Numbered from the stretch's first letter, positions 54,309 through 63,866 are shown. The stretch is DNA of 64,000 nt from Kordiimonas sp. SCSIO 12603 (GCF_024398035.1 NZ_CP073748.1:1282001-1346000), one strand, 5' to 3'. Translations and numbers: made by a program. The notes: generated by a model from the letters alone, not told the origin.

Positions 54309-55445
54309 ATGTTTGAAAAGGTTGACACGATAGAGGATAATGCAAGTGCTCCTGCAGGAGCAGTGAAAGAAGAAACCATTGATCAAATCCTGGAAGTTTG
54401 TGAAGCAGTTTGCAGAGGCAATTTTGAAGCACGTATCCTGAATATTACCACAGATGACGGTACAGAACGGCGGTTGTGCCACCGGATCAATGAGATGATT
54501 GACCGTGTGGATGCCTATGTTCGGGAAAGCACTGCTTGCCTTGGATTTATTGCTAAAAATCAGTATTTCCGGCGTATTGCAGAGCAGGGCATGGTGGGCA
54601 GTTTTGCGGAAGCAACACGTGAAATTAACGCTGCCGCTGATGGTGTTGAGTTGAAAATGAATAATTTTCAAAGTCTGGTGGATGATATCGCCAGTATGTC
54701 TTCCCAGCTGAACAGCAGCGCCAATCAGATGAATCAAACCGCATCATCTGCGGCAGAGCAGACAACAACGGTGGCTTCAAGTGCGGAGGAAGCAGGGCTG
54801 AATACACAAACGGTGGCAACAGCGGCTGATCAGCTCAGCAGTAGTATTCAGGAAATTAATGTGCAGATGGCGCATTCATCCACGATGGCAACGGGCGCTG
54901 TGGAAGAAGCAAATCATGCAAATAGCCTGGTGGTTGATCTTTCCCAGACATCGAAGGAAATCGAACAGGTGGTTAGCCTGATTAATGCCATCGCGAAGCA
55001 GACTAACCTTTTGGCGCTGAATGCCACGATCGAAGCAGCCCGCGCTGGTGAAGCGGGCAGGGGCTTTGCCGTTGTAGCATCAGAAGTGAAAAACCTCGCG
55101 AGCCAGACTGCGAAGGCAACCGAGGATATCAAGCATCAGATTGAGGCCATACAAACAGCATCAACATCTGCGGTAGATGCTATCAGCCAGATCACGGATT
55201 CTATCGGCAATATTAATGAAGTATCCACAGGTATTGCGTCTGCGGTGGAAGAACAGGGAGCAGCTACACAGGAAATTGCCCGCAATGTTCAGGAAGCAGC
55301 ATCAGGTGTTGCTGAGATTACAATGAACATCAACGGCGTAACCACAGATGTGGATAATGTGCATTCCGTGGCGGGTGAGGTGATGAAAATTTCAGATCAT
55401 TTGGCGGAGCAGGCCACCAACCTACGGCAGATACTGAATAGTTAA
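54309..55445 (+). CDS. Soluble methyl-accepting chemotaxis protein, partner of the PAS protein
   Basis: A 378-residue cytoplasmic receptor with no membrane segment. Residues about 20-110 form a HAMP-like or helical input region ([30 protein letters not shown]). The MCP signalling domain has the tip [20 protein letters not shown] and the long antiparallel coiled coil. A cysteine pair in the input region (EVCEAVC) is noteworthy. It starts 5 bases after the PAS gene and should be co-translated, forming the output half of a split Aer-like sensor. Confidence 0.9.
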   Translation: MFEKVDTIEDNASAPAGAVKEETIDQILEVCEAVCRGNFEARILNITTDDGTERRLCHRINEMIDRVDAYVRESTACLGFIAKNQYFRRIAEQGMVGSFAEATREINAAADGVELKMNNFQSLVDDIASMSSQLNSSANQMNQTASSAAEQTTTVASSAEEAGLNTQTVATAADQLSSSIQEINVQMAHSSTMATGAVEEANHANSLVVDLSQTSKEIEQVVSLINAIAKQTNLLALNATIEAARAGEAGRGFAVVASEVKNLASQTAKATEDIKHQIEAIQTASTSAVDAISQITDSIGNINEVSTGIASAVEEQGAATQEIARNVQEAASGVAEITMNINGVTTDVDNVHSVAGEVMKISDHLAEQATNLRQILNS

Positions 55446-55453
55446 AAAGATGA

Positions 55454-55480
55454 GGGCTGTGGCCGCGCAGAACACAGCCC
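55454..55480. terminator. Terminator between the soluble MCP and the hydroxyproline dehydratase
   Basis: The 8-bp stem GGGCTGTG / CACAGCCC between two convergent genes, followed by TTGCTTTATCCTTTT on the + strand. Confidence 0.75.
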
Positions 55481-55493
55481 TTGCTTTATCCTT

Positions 55494-56534
55494 TTATGTG
55501 CGCCAAATGGCCCCGGCAGCTTCCGGGATTGGTAATCCGTTTGGTAGAGGGTCGTGTTCTTCCACGGTAAAAACGGCTGTGCCGCTATAATGCGCGCTGC
55601 CACCAATTTCTGTAATAACAGCTGTATGGTCGCCCAAAGTGGTTTCTCGCACGATGCGGCCTTTGAACGGGATGCCGCTGATACCGCAGAACTTATAAGA
55701 AGCGCCTGGGTCCATCTGCCCTTTTGCGTGCGCGAGTGCTAGCCGCGCTGTTACACCACTTCCTGTTGGGCTGCGGTCAAGCTGGCCTTCCGCAAAATAA
55801 CAGAGATGCGGGTTAACTTCGCCTTCTTTCAGGGGGGCGTCACCTGTGATAATCGTGCCGTAAAGAAAGCCCAGATCAGGTTCTTTCGGGTGCGTAATGG
55901 TGTGGTTTTCACGAATGGTGTTGGTAAGGTTAACCGCCGCGCGGCGCAGATCCTCAAGTGGGCTTTTCGAAAGATCAAGCCCAAGGCGCGATGCTGGCAC
56001 GAAAGCATAATATGCACCGCCATAGGCGATATCAACGGTGATGGTTTCACCGTTTTTAAGTGTTACTTCCAAATCGCGTTCCGCCAGATAGCCTTCAACA
56101 CTTTCAAAACTTACATGGCTTACTTTACCGTCAGATGTTGCGGATTTTACATGCACTGGTCCGCACGGGCATTCCAATACAAATTCTGTCAGACCTTCTT
56201 TGGCTTCTACAATGCCGCTTTCGATAGCATAACGGCCCATGGCAATGGTGGCGTGCCCACACATGGTGCTGTAGCCAGAATTATGTGTGAAGAGGACCGC
56301 TAAAGCAGCACCTGGGTGGGTAGGGGCTGTTGGGATAACACCGTACATATCCGCGTGTCCGCGCGGCTCAAGCATAGCGATTTCCCGTAGGCGATCATGG
56401 TTCTTATGAGCATCCCGGCGTTTTTCCAAAATGGTATTCCCTTTTAGTTCAGGATAACCGCCTGTAATGATACGAACAGGTTCGCCTGCTGTGTGCATAT
56501 CCTGCACATGAAGTTCGGAAATTTCTTTCGCCAT
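55494..56534 (-). CDS. Trans-3-hydroxy-L-proline dehydratase (proline racemase family)
   Basis: A 346-residue proline-racemase-fold enzyme. The first catalytic residue is Cys92 in TMCGHATIAMGRY. The second catalytic position, Cys in racemases and epimerases, is Thr257 in DRSPTGSG, the combination known for trans-3-hydroxy-L-proline dehydratases. These convert the substrate to pyrroline-2-carboxylate. The divergent neighbour encodes an ornithine-cyclodeaminase-family reductase that could take that product to L-proline, which strengthens the call. Confidence 0.85.
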   Translation of the reverse strand: MAKEISELHVQDMHTAGEPVRIITGGYPELKGNTILEKRRDAHKNHDRLREIAMLEPRGHADMYGVIPTAPTHPGAALAVLFTHNSGYSTMCGHATIAMGRYAIESGIVEAKEGLTEFVLECPCGPVHVKSATSDGKVSHVSFESVEGYLAERDLEVTLKNGETITVDIAYGGAYYAFVPASRLGLDLSKSPLEDLRRAAVNLTNTIRENHTITHPKEPDLGFLYGTIITGDAPLKEGEVNPHLCYFAEGQLDRSPTGSGVTARLALAHAKGQMDPGASYKFCGISGIPFKGRIVRETTLGDHTAVITEIGGSAHYSGTAVFTVEEHDPLPNGLPIPEAAGAIWRT

Positions 56535-56648
56535 TTGATGTATCCCTCCCCATATTTTTCAAGGAAGCCTACATTAGATAAAGGGATAGGCAAGCCTTAT
56601 TTCATGCGGTATGCAGGATAAAAGAGGGTTATTTCTCAGGGGGATAAG

Positions 56649-57590
56649 ATGAAGTTTATCGAAGCAAAAGAAATTGCTGATTACACGCCATATGCTGCGC
56701 TTGTTGATGCGCTCGAATGTGCTTTTTCTTCCTCGTTTGAAAGCCCGAAACGTGCTCACTATGAAGTTGGTGAAGGTGGTTCCACCATGCTTGTTATGCC
56801 GTGCTGGGTGGATGATGATTGCTTTGGCCTTAAGGCAGTGAGTGTGGTGCCCTTGAATGCTGAACGAGGGTTACCGACTGTAAGCGGTATTTACCAACTA
56901 TTTGATGCGAAGGATGGCAGGTTGCTGGCGTTGATGGATGCAGCTGAACTGACCGCACGCCGTACGGCTGCGGCCTCGGCTCTCGCGAGCAGGTATCTCT
57001 CACGTGCTGACAGCAAGCGCTTGTTGATGGTAGGCACTGGTAAGCTGGCACCGTATTTTATCGAAGCCCATGCAGCGGTGCGCGGGCTTGAAGAAGTTTA
57101 TATATACGGTAGAGATCAGGCAAAAATGCAGGCCACCTGCGAAGCTGTACAGCATCTCGGGCTTGATGCACGTCCTGTGGGTAATCTTCCAGATGCCGCG
57201 GCGAATGCAGATATCATCAGCAGTGCCACAACCAGTAAAACACCTATCGTACTGGGTGAATGGCTTAGGAAGGGTGTTCATCTTGATCTTGTGGGCGCAT
57301 ACAAGCCTGATATGCGGGAGGTGGATGGTACCGCAGTTTCGAAAGCCAGCGTTTTTGTGGATACCCATGATGGTGTAATGGGGGAAGGCGGAGATATTCT
57401 TCAAGCAATTGGTGAAGGTGTGTTCACCGAGGCAGATATAAAAGCTGATTTAGCTTCGCTATGTATGGGTAAGCATGAAGGGCGATCATCTGCCGGTGAG
57501 ATTACGCTCTTTAAATCCGTAGGGGCTGCTATTGAAGATTTCGCTGCGGCAAAGCTTGTATATGCTGGCGCTAGTTTGGCTGCTCTTTGA
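56649..57590 (+). CDS. Pyrroline-2-carboxylate reductase-like, ornithine cyclodeaminase family
   Basis: A 313-residue OCD/mu-crystallin family enzyme. Motifs include GGSTMLVMPCWVDDDCFGLKAVSV (split by position), ALMDAAELTARRTAAASALA and the NAD(P)-binding LLMVGTGKLAPYFIEAHAAV. Beside a trans-3-hydroxyproline dehydratase the likely reaction is NAD(P)H-dependent reduction of pyrroline-2-carboxylate to L-proline. Ornithine or alanine metabolism is possible from sequence alone. Its 3' end overlaps the convergent gene by 20 bases. Confidence 0.82.
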   Translation: MKFIEAKEIADYTPYAALVDALECAFSSSFESPKRAHYEVGEGGSTMLVMPCWVDDDCFGLKAVSVVPLNAERGLPTVSGIYQLFDAKDGRLLALMDAAELTARRTAAASALASRYLSRADSKRLLMVGTGKLAPYFIEAHAAVRGLEEVYIYGRDQAKMQATCEAVQHLGLDARPVGNLPDAAANADIISSATTSKTPIVLGEWLRKGVHLDLVGAYKPDMREVDGTAVSKASVFVDTHDGVMGEGGDILQAIGEGVFTEADIKADLASLCMGKHEGRSSAGEITLFKSVGAAIEDFAAAKLVYAGASLAAL

Positions 57591-59181
57591 TTTCCTTCAG
57601 TTTTTCTATCATTGCTTTTTGTTTCGCATCATGTCTGGAATGGAAAGATTGATGCGCGCTTTGTGAAAAGCCGCCAATTAGAAAATCAAAGCTAATTGCC
57701 TTTTGTTGTTCAAGATACTTTAGCGATAGAAACATGGCTGTTTGATCTGCAAAGAAGATATTTTTTTCATTATATGCGTTGGCTTTAAACAGGCGCTTTA
57801 TATAACTCGAAACGAGGGTGGCATATAGCCGACCAGGTCCATCAGATTTTATTGAAAAGTTTCCAGCCGCAATATTACCCCACAATAATCGCCAATATCC
57901 CTGATTTTTCCGCCAGATCCAGCTGTTAATTTTTAAGCTGCCGTCTCCAAAGTTGTGGAATTCCTCAAGCGGCATGTTTATCCAGCCATCTATGTCAGAA
58001 ATGAAGATGCTTTTGTAAGCTTTCAGATACTCAGGCAGCAACATATATCGAGCACAGCTGGCTATGGCAGCTTTTTTTTGAGGGCGATCATGGAGTATAT
58101 GGTTCACCTCGAAAGTCCAGTTCAAGCGAACATCATATTCTTTCTCCCATCTCAACATTAATTCTTCGAAATGTGGGTCTATCGGTTTGCTGTCTACAAT
58201 ATGAAAATGGACAAGAGGTGATGGATTGCTTGCTCCAATAACTTGTAGGAACAGTTCGGCGTAAGAATGGAAGTATTTTGTATCACAGGATATGAGTACG
58301 GCCTGTTCGTCGGTAGTTTTATGCCTGTATGTGAAGCTGGTTTGATGTTTATTCTCATACCAGTGATATGTATCATTATGGTCTCGGATAACATCCTTGA
58401 TGTCGGCCACTACATGCATCTGCTCAAATATACTGCTGTTGAAGCCCTCCATGTTTGAGGCCTTCTTATAATGATCAACCGCTTCATCAAATTTTCCGTG
58501 CATGGTGCACTGTGTTGCCTGAAAGTTAACGGCAGCTACACGGTTTTTGTTGAGTATATCTTGAGTAAAAGGATAAGAAGCAATTGCCGCCAGGCGCCGC
58601 ATCATCGCTTTCGGGTTTTGTACAAATTGCGGCATATGGCGCCGAATGGCCGTGAAAGTAAGAATATCAAATAACAGATCGCGTATTTTTTCTTCGTCTA
58701 TATCGCGAAGAAACAACTGCTTATCAGCAAGCATATCCTGGGAAAGTAGTCCGCTGAGTTGGTGTTTACGTGCAAGAAATGCAAGCAAAAGATATTCAAG
58801 TCGAACGTGGGGCGACAGTGTACGAGCAACTTCCCGGCTTGCTTCGATATCGGTGAACATCTCTTCAGGCGGGCTACCTGGGCTGCCGGGAGAACGGCTT
58901 GCTTTTGCCGTATTCAGTATTTGCAATTCCAGGTCAGATATGCCGGATAGCTGAAAAATAGTTTCTTCAACTGCGTTATATGATTGTTTTGCAATATCCG
59001 ATAAACGGCCCCAATAAATCCAGGGCAACCTGTATGTGGACGGGAAGTTAAATTCGAGTGTGTGAAGTGCCTGAAGCCGGCTTTCCAAGGTGTTGGTTTT
59101 TAAAAGGAGTGCTAGCTCCTTTTTGAGAGCTCTTGCCTCTGAATGCTGAACCGCTGCGGCAAGTAAACGTTTGAAAACCAT
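57571..59181 (-). CDS. Large protein of unknown function, glycosyltransferase-like C-terminal half
   Basis: A 536-residue protein that I do not recognise as a named family. The N-terminal 240 residues are helical with a TPR-like unit (GKFDEAVDHYKKASNMEGF). The C-terminal half looks like a GT-A/GT8-type fold: AVLISCDTKYFHSYAELFLQ, HFHIVDSKPIDPH, CARYMLLPEYLKAYKSIFIS then DIDGWIN, which offers a DxD-type metal motif. It could transfer a sugar to an envelope polymer or protein. No signal peptide or membrane segment is evident. No other polysaccharide genes are adjacent. Confidence 0.7.
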   Translation of the reverse strand: MVFKRLLAAAVQHSEARALKKELALLLKTNTLESRLQALHTLEFNFPSTYRLPWIYWGRLSDIAKQSYNAVEETIFQLSGISDLELQILNTAKASRSPGSPGSPPEEMFTDIEASREVARTLSPHVRLEYLLLAFLARKHQLSGLLSQDMLADKQLFLRDIDEEKIRDLLFDILTFTAIRRHMPQFVQNPKAMMRRLAAIASYPFTQDILNKNRVAAVNFQATQCTMHGKFDEAVDHYKKASNMEGFNSSIFEQMHVVADIKDVIRDHNDTYHWYENKHQTSFTYRHKTTDEQAVLISCDTKYFHSYAELFLQVIGASNPSPLVHFHIVDSKPIDPHFEELMLRWEKEYDVRLNWTFEVNHILHDRPQKKAAIASCARYMLLPEYLKAYKSIFISDIDGWINMPLEEFHNFGDGSLKINSWIWRKNQGYWRLLWGNIAAGNFSIKSDGPGRLYATLVSSYIKRLFKANAYNEKNIFFADQTAMFLSLKYLEQQKAISFDFLIGGFSQSAHQSFHSRHDAKQKAMIEKLKEIKEQPN

Positions 59182-59372
59182 AAAATGAATCCCTGAATTT
59201 ATGCAGCTTGGGGCAATAAAACTATCATTCAGGGAACCTACTGGTATTTGATGTAATATGGAATGGGAATTTCAGCGCTGACGCCGAGAAAAGATTTTAG
59301 CAGCCCTTCCTGTTATTTGAACGGAAATACGGAAAAGGGGTTCCTAGTGCGTCCAACAGCACAATAGGAAAC

Positions 59373-59391
59373 GCGAGCAGCAGTTGCTCGC
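59373..59391 (-). terminator. Hairpin after the 48-residue small ORF
   Basis: A 7-bp stem GCGAGCA / TGCTCGC, 34 bases beyond the small ORF's stop on the minus strand, followed by GTTTCC. It has only a short T run. Confidence 0.4.
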
Positions 59392-59424
59392 ATTCCGTGA
59401 CATATTCTTTATTGAGAGTAATTT

Positions 59425-59571
59425 CTAGCGGAACAGTTTTGTTAGCCGCTTGATAATACCTTGGCGTGGGCCTCTGTTTGCTGCTGCGATAGCTGCGTTA
59501 TGCTCTGCAACCTGGCGTGCATATTCAGATTTCGTTACGCCGTAGTGGCACGGAATAGGTGATGTTTGCAT
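59425..59571 (-). CDS. Small basic protein, 48 residues, function unknown
   Basis: Read on the minus strand, ATG at 59571 to TAG at 59425. The product begins MQTSPIPCHYGVTKSEYARQ and ends in a basic helix (IIKRLTKLFR). The composition and amphipathic helices look like a real protein, not random sequence. The ribosome-binding site is weak (GAG followed by A7). It lies alone in the 560-base gap between typA and the glycosyltransferase-like gene; the rest of that gap (59182-59372 and 59572-59690) shows no gene. Confidence 0.55.
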   Translation of the reverse strand: MQTSPIPCHYGVTKSEYARQVAEHNAAIAAANRGPRQGIIKRLTKLFR

Positions 59572-59697
59572 TTTTTTTCTCGCGTTTGTCGTCGTGTCGG
59601 CTATGCCGTTTTTTTCTTTATACTTGCTATGTAGGTAGGCTGGATTTGTATTTCAACCGTCTAACTGCAATTTTCTTATTTCATAAGAATAAGGCAA

Positions 59698-59729
59698 AAA
59701 AAAGCCGACCGCAAGGGGCCGGCTTTTTT
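59698..59729 (-). terminator. Terminator of typA
   Basis: The stem AAAAAAGCCG / CGGCTTTTTT closes over a 12-base loop and is followed on the minus strand by further T residues, 16 bases after the typA stop. Confidence 0.9.
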
Positions 59730-59744
59730 CAGAACTTCAAAGGC

Positions 59745-61583
59745 TTAACCTTCAATTGATTTCGCGTGTTTCTTACGCTCGTGCGGTAGAAGGTAACGTT
59801 TGCGAAGGCGGATGCTTTCTGGTGTTACTTCCACAAGCTCGTCATCATTAATGTAAGCGAGAGCTTCTTCAAGTGGCAGAATTTTTGGTGGTGTCAGCTT
59901 CACTGCATCATCTTTACCAGCGGCACGGATGTTTGTTAGCTGCTTGGCTTTCTGTACGTTCACATCAAGATCGTTATCTCGGCTGTTTTCACCGATGATC
60001 ATACCTTCGTATGTATCAGAACCCGCGTCCACCATAATGATACCGCGTTCCTGAAGGTTAAAGAGTGCGTAAGCAACTGCTTTACCAGCACCGTTCGCTA
60101 CAAGTACACCACGCTGGCGACCAGCGATTGCGCCTTTATAAACATCATAACGGTCAAACGAGCGGCTCATGATACCTGTACCGCGTGTATCAGTTAGGAA
60201 TTCACCGTGATAGCCGATAAGGCCGCGAGCAGGCGCATCAAACGTGAGTCGAACCTTGCCGCCGCCAGATGGAACCATGCCGGATAGCTCAGCTTTACGG
60301 AGAGACATTTTCTCAACCACGATACCCTGATACGCTTCGTCCACATCAACCTGAACTGTTTCATATGGCTCAAGGCGTTGGCCGTTATCGTCTTTCTGGA
60401 ACAGAACGCGTGGGCGGCTGATAGCAAGCTCAAAACCTTCACGGCGCATTGTTTCAATAAGAACACCAAGCTGTAGCTCGCCGCGGCCAGCTACTTCGAA
60501 CGCATCCTTGCTTTCAGTTTCCGTAATTTTAATCGCAACGTTACCTTCAGCTTCTTTAAGAAGGCGATCACGGATAACGCGGCTTGTTACAAGCTTACCT
60601 TCTCGGCCAGCAAGCGGGCTATCGTTCACTGAGAATGTCATCGCCAGGGTTGGCGGATCAACCGGAATAGAAGAAAGAGGCTCTGATACTTCTGTTGTTG
60701 AAAGTGTATCAGCTACTGTTGCTGTTTGTAGGCCAGCGATGGCTACGATATCACCAGCTTCTGCTTCTTCAACCGGCACACGCTCAAGCCCACGGAACGA
60801 TAGAAGCTTGGACACGCGGCCAACTTCAATCACCTCGCCTGCAGCGTTCAGGGCGTGGATTGGGTCTGTTACCTTCACACGGCCAGTTTCAATACGGCCT
60901 GTAAGGATACGGCCAAGGAAGTTGTCGCGGTCAAGCATGGAAACAAGCATGGAGAATGGTTTCTCTACATTGCCGTCCTGTACCACTTTTGGCAGCTCAA
61001 CATGCTCGATGATTTTATCAAGAAGCGGGTGAAGGTTTTCGCGTGGACCGTCCAGGCTTTCATCACACCAGCCATCACGGCCAGATGCGTATAGCACAGG
61101 GAAATCAAGCTGGTCATCGTTTGCGTCAAGGTTCACAAACAGATCGAAACATAGGTCTGTTGCAGCGTCCGGGTTGCCGTCTGGTTTATCAACTTTGTTC
61201 ACAACAACAATAGGCTTCAGGCCAAGGGCAAGAGCTTTACTTGTTACAAACTTTGTTTGCGGCATTGGGCCTTCTGCGGCATCAACCAGCAGCACCACAC
61301 CATCAACCATCGAAAGGATGCGTTCAACCTCGCCACCGAAATCGGCGTGGCCCGGTGTATCAACGATGTTAATGCGTGTATCGCCCCACATTACAGAAGT
61401 ACATTTTGCCAGAATAGTGATGCCGCGCTCACGCTCAAGATCACCGCTATCCATTGCACGTTCTTCAACGCGCTGGTTTTCCCGCACAGTACCAGACTGT
61501 TTAAAAAGGTTATCCACAAGCGTTGTTTTGCCGTGGTCAACGTGCGCAATAATAGCAATATTGCGGATTTTCTTTGTGCTCAT
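59745..61583 (-). CDS. typA: Ribosome-associated GTPase TypA/BipA
   Basis: About 612 residues from the ATG at 61583 (MSTKKIRNIAIIAHVDHGKT), the start that aligns with the family; a GTG 15 bases earlier is in frame. G1 is AHVDHGKTT, then switch II DTPGHADFGGEVER, and G4 NKVDKPDG. EF-G-like domains follow, with the TypA-specific C-terminal region (GTGIMSRSFDRYDVYKG and RKRYLLPHERKK). It binds the 70S ribosome and is needed for growth under stress or low temperature. Confidence 0.97.
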   Translation of the reverse strand: MSTKKIRNIAIIAHVDHGKTTLVDNLFKQSGTVRENQRVEERAMDSGDLERERGITILAKCTSVMWGDTRINIVDTPGHADFGGEVERILSMVDGVVLLVDAAEGPMPQTKFVTSKALALGLKPIVVVNKVDKPDGNPDAATDLCFDLFVNLDANDDQLDFPVLYASGRDGWCDESLDGPRENLHPLLDKIIEHVELPKVVQDGNVEKPFSMLVSMLDRDNFLGRILTGRIETGRVKVTDPIHALNAAGEVIEVGRVSKLLSFRGLERVPVEEAEAGDIVAIAGLQTATVADTLSTTEVSEPLSSIPVDPPTLAMTFSVNDSPLAGREGKLVTSRVIRDRLLKEAEGNVAIKITETESKDAFEVAGRGELQLGVLIETMRREGFELAISRPRVLFQKDDNGQRLEPYETVQVDVDEAYQGIVVEKMSLRKAELSGMVPSGGGKVRLTFDAPARGLIGYHGEFLTDTRGTGIMSRSFDRYDVYKGAIAGRQRGVLVANGAGKAVAYALFNLQERGIIMVDAGSDTYEGMIIGENSRDNDLDVNVQKAKQLTNIRAAGKDDAVKLTPPKILPLEEALAYINDDELVEVTPESIRLRKRYLLPHERKKHAKSIEG

Positions 61584-61863
61584 GACACAGACTTTCACGA
61601 ATAAGGGGCGGCTTTTACTTCAAGGGAGGGCCAGCCCGGAAACTAAAAAAGCCTTCCCGGATATGACAATTACATGACAAGGGGGAAAGCCTGAAACCTA
61701 ACATTTGCGCGCCTTATACGCGGAAAGCCGCGCTGCGGCAAGTGAGAAAGTGATAGGGGGAATTATGTGAGGATTGATTGCATTGTTTAACTTGCAATTG
61801 TACATGTTATGGTGTTAATAATCGGGTGGAACAAATGGGGTACATAATTGATTGGGGGATATT

Positions 61864-62745
61864 ATGACATTCGAAGTAAGTGAGAAATCCGTTTCAGCTG
61901 GTAAGTTAATTGAGCATGTCTTTAAAGGGCTTTTAAGCGGACAGTTCGGAATCACTCAAGTTATAATAATGCCCTTACTATTGATGTTCGGGTTATATTA
62001 TCTCTTCTTTTATTTGCTGGCTGAAGTAGCACAAGGACAAATCTCTGTTGCTGTTGCCAGTTTGGGTTTCATTGCGAGTATGGTGGGCATGTTTATTGTG
62101 CTTTCTCGCCTGTATTTTAACCTGATACGTATTTTTCTGCTGGGGCGAGATTATGCCACATTCTGGGATGGTGTACCCATTTTCTATAATCAGCAAACCC
62201 TGAAGCAAAAACAGCTCAATACTAAAGGATTTGGCTGGCGCTTCTTTGTGTTTTTGCTCGTCACTAATTTGCTTGTTACCCAAATCTCCAATGCTATTTA
62301 CGTCTTCGGGCAAGGAAGTGGTGGAAGTCCGAACTTATTAGTAATAATGCTGGGGTATTGGTTTTCAGGAATGCTATTTCTCACTTTGGCGGGTGTTTTT
62401 GCATTGCCCTTAGCTGCAAAGGTGACAAATTTAAAAGACAGCCCGTTTTGGGGTGGCTCATATACGAAATCAGGCGCGCAGCGTATTGGTGTGCTGCAAG
62501 GTGCTTTTTTCCTTGGTTTGGTTTTGATGCTTCCGACCTTGGTATATGAATTGATGTATGAGCGAGTGCTTTCCTCTGTTTCCGCGTTTTCTCCATTGCT
62601 GCTTGAGGCTTTTTTTGTGTCGCTTGGTGGTATTTGGCGTGCAGTGTTTGCGGCATTAATTGGTGCCAGCGTATACACACAGCTGTTCCCTGATTTGAAA
62701 GATGAGGCGCTCGAGGTTGAAGAAACGGACAAGATGGCAGCGTAA
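61864..62745 (+). CDS. Polytopic membrane protein of unknown function
   Basis: About 293 residues from the ATG at 61864, which has GGGGGAT upstream. Roughly six membrane segments are visible, including VIIMPLLLMFGLYYLFFYLL, VAVASLGFIASMVGMFIVLS, WRFFVFLLVTNLLVTQISN and GVLQGAFFLGLVLMLPTLVY. The C-terminus is acidic and cytoplasmic. I do not recognise the family. The next gene encodes a protein of the same size and layout. Confidence 0.75.
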   Translation: MTFEVSEKSVSAGKLIEHVFKGLLSGQFGITQVIIMPLLLMFGLYYLFFYLLAEVAQGQISVAVASLGFIASMVGMFIVLSRLYFNLIRIFLLGRDYATFWDGVPIFYNQQTLKQKQLNTKGFGWRFFVFLLVTNLLVTQISNAIYVFGQGSGGSPNLLVIMLGYWFSGMLFLTLAGVFALPLAAKVTNLKDSPFWGGSYTKSGAQRIGVLQGAFFLGLVLMLPTLVYELMYERVLSSVSAFSPLLLEAFFVSLGGIWRAVFAALIGASVYTQLFPDLKDEALEVEETDKMAA

Positions 62746-62990
62746 GGAAACTATCCAAGATTTATAAGCTGATCTGAAGTTTTTGCTGGGGGAGGTAAAG
62801 TCGGCATCCTGCAGAAGTTACTCGCAATTTAAAATAGATGTAGGATTGAATTGGTTTGATAAAGAAACCGTTAGATTGCTTGTTGGTGCTTTATCTTTAG
62901 AGCGGTAACTGTATAGTGGCTTAGCAATCTTGGGATGTATTTTAAGGCCCATAGTGCTTGTTTTTAGTAGAATTTCTGTGGGGTGAAACT

Positions 62991-63866
62991 ATGGCTGACT
63001 ATTCCGAAACATTTGCACGGCCGGCAAACGAAAACGTAAGCATGTGGGCTGCAGCAAAAAGTGGCTTCTCATATCTGTGGCAGCTAAAGCGGTCATTATT
63101 TCCGGTTTATGTAGGATACAGTATTTTCTATTTCATTGTTATGTATGCGCTCGAAGCTATGGGCCTGGGGTATATGACCCTCGCTGAAAATGGCTTTGAG
63201 ATAGGGGATCATTCGGCTTTTACTTTAACGATTTTTTTGCTGTTAAATTTGCTGTTGATTTGGGGAACGTCCCTTATAAGTTTCTATATATACTCGAGTT
63301 TCGTTGGTCGAAGAGATGAAGTAGCCCCCAGAAAGAAGGGGTCTTTCATAGAGTTTTTCAAATATGACCTCATAGTTACGCAGATCAATGGCTTTCTTGG
63401 TACGTTTACGCTGCTTTACTCTTCCACGACTGCGGTAATTATTTGGGGAGTGATTGGGTTCGCTCTGCAGCCAGTGTTTATGCGGCTGCGTTTGGGTTTG
63501 GTTTCCGCAGCAGTGGGCGGCCAGGAAAATAGCTTTTCTGATGCATGGGTGTTGGGTGATGGCCTGGGGTGGCGCATGTTCTGGGCGTTCTTCCTTTTAA
63601 TGTTGGGCGTTGGCTTGGGGATGATTGTTCTTGAAACCATTTTAGGTTGGTTTGTCGGATTTTTAGGTGCAGGGACTGAACAAGGGGTTGTCTCTTTCCA
63701 GCAAGTTTGGCAAGGCTTGCAATCTGGCTTGTTTGCGCTTGCGAATATGTTTGTAACAGCTGCGTTCTATTGTGCTCTTTGCCCTGAATATGGATTTCGC
63801 GTGAATGGAGTAGTGCAGAGTGTCAATGCTGCTGACCCTTTGAATGAAGCGCCAGTCAGCCCATAG
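62991..63866 (+). CDS. Polytopic membrane protein of unknown function
   Basis: About 291 residues from the ATG at 62991, preceded by GGGGTGAAAC. About six membrane segments: VYVGYSIFYFIVMYALEAMG, LTIFLLLNLLLIWGTSLISF, FTLLYSSTTAVIIWGVIGFA, MFWAFFLLMLGVGLGMIVLE and others. Size, topology and a GWRxFxxFLL segment recall the previous gene's product, so they may be distant paralogues. It has a 245-base upstream gap and possibly its own promoter. Confidence 0.75.
   Translation: MADYSETFARPANENVSMWAAAKSGFSYLWQLKRSLFPVYVGYSIFYFIVMYALEAMGLGYMTLAENGFEIGDHSAFTLTIFLLLNLLLIWGTSLISFYIYSSFVGRRDEVAPRKKGSFIEFFKYDLIVTQINGFLGTFTLLYSSTTAVIIWGVIGFALQPVFMRLRLGLVSAAVGGQENSFSDAWVLGDGLGWRMFWAFFLLMLGVGLGMIVLETILGWFVGFLGAGTEQGVVSFQQVWQGLQSGLFALANMFVTAAFYCALCPEYGFRVNGVVQSVNAADPLNEAPVSP

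Noticed and set aside
55806-56303. Open frame on the + strand inside the hydroxyproline dehydratase gene
   Set aside because: The minus-strand enzyme has complete catalytic motifs, so this frame is incidental.
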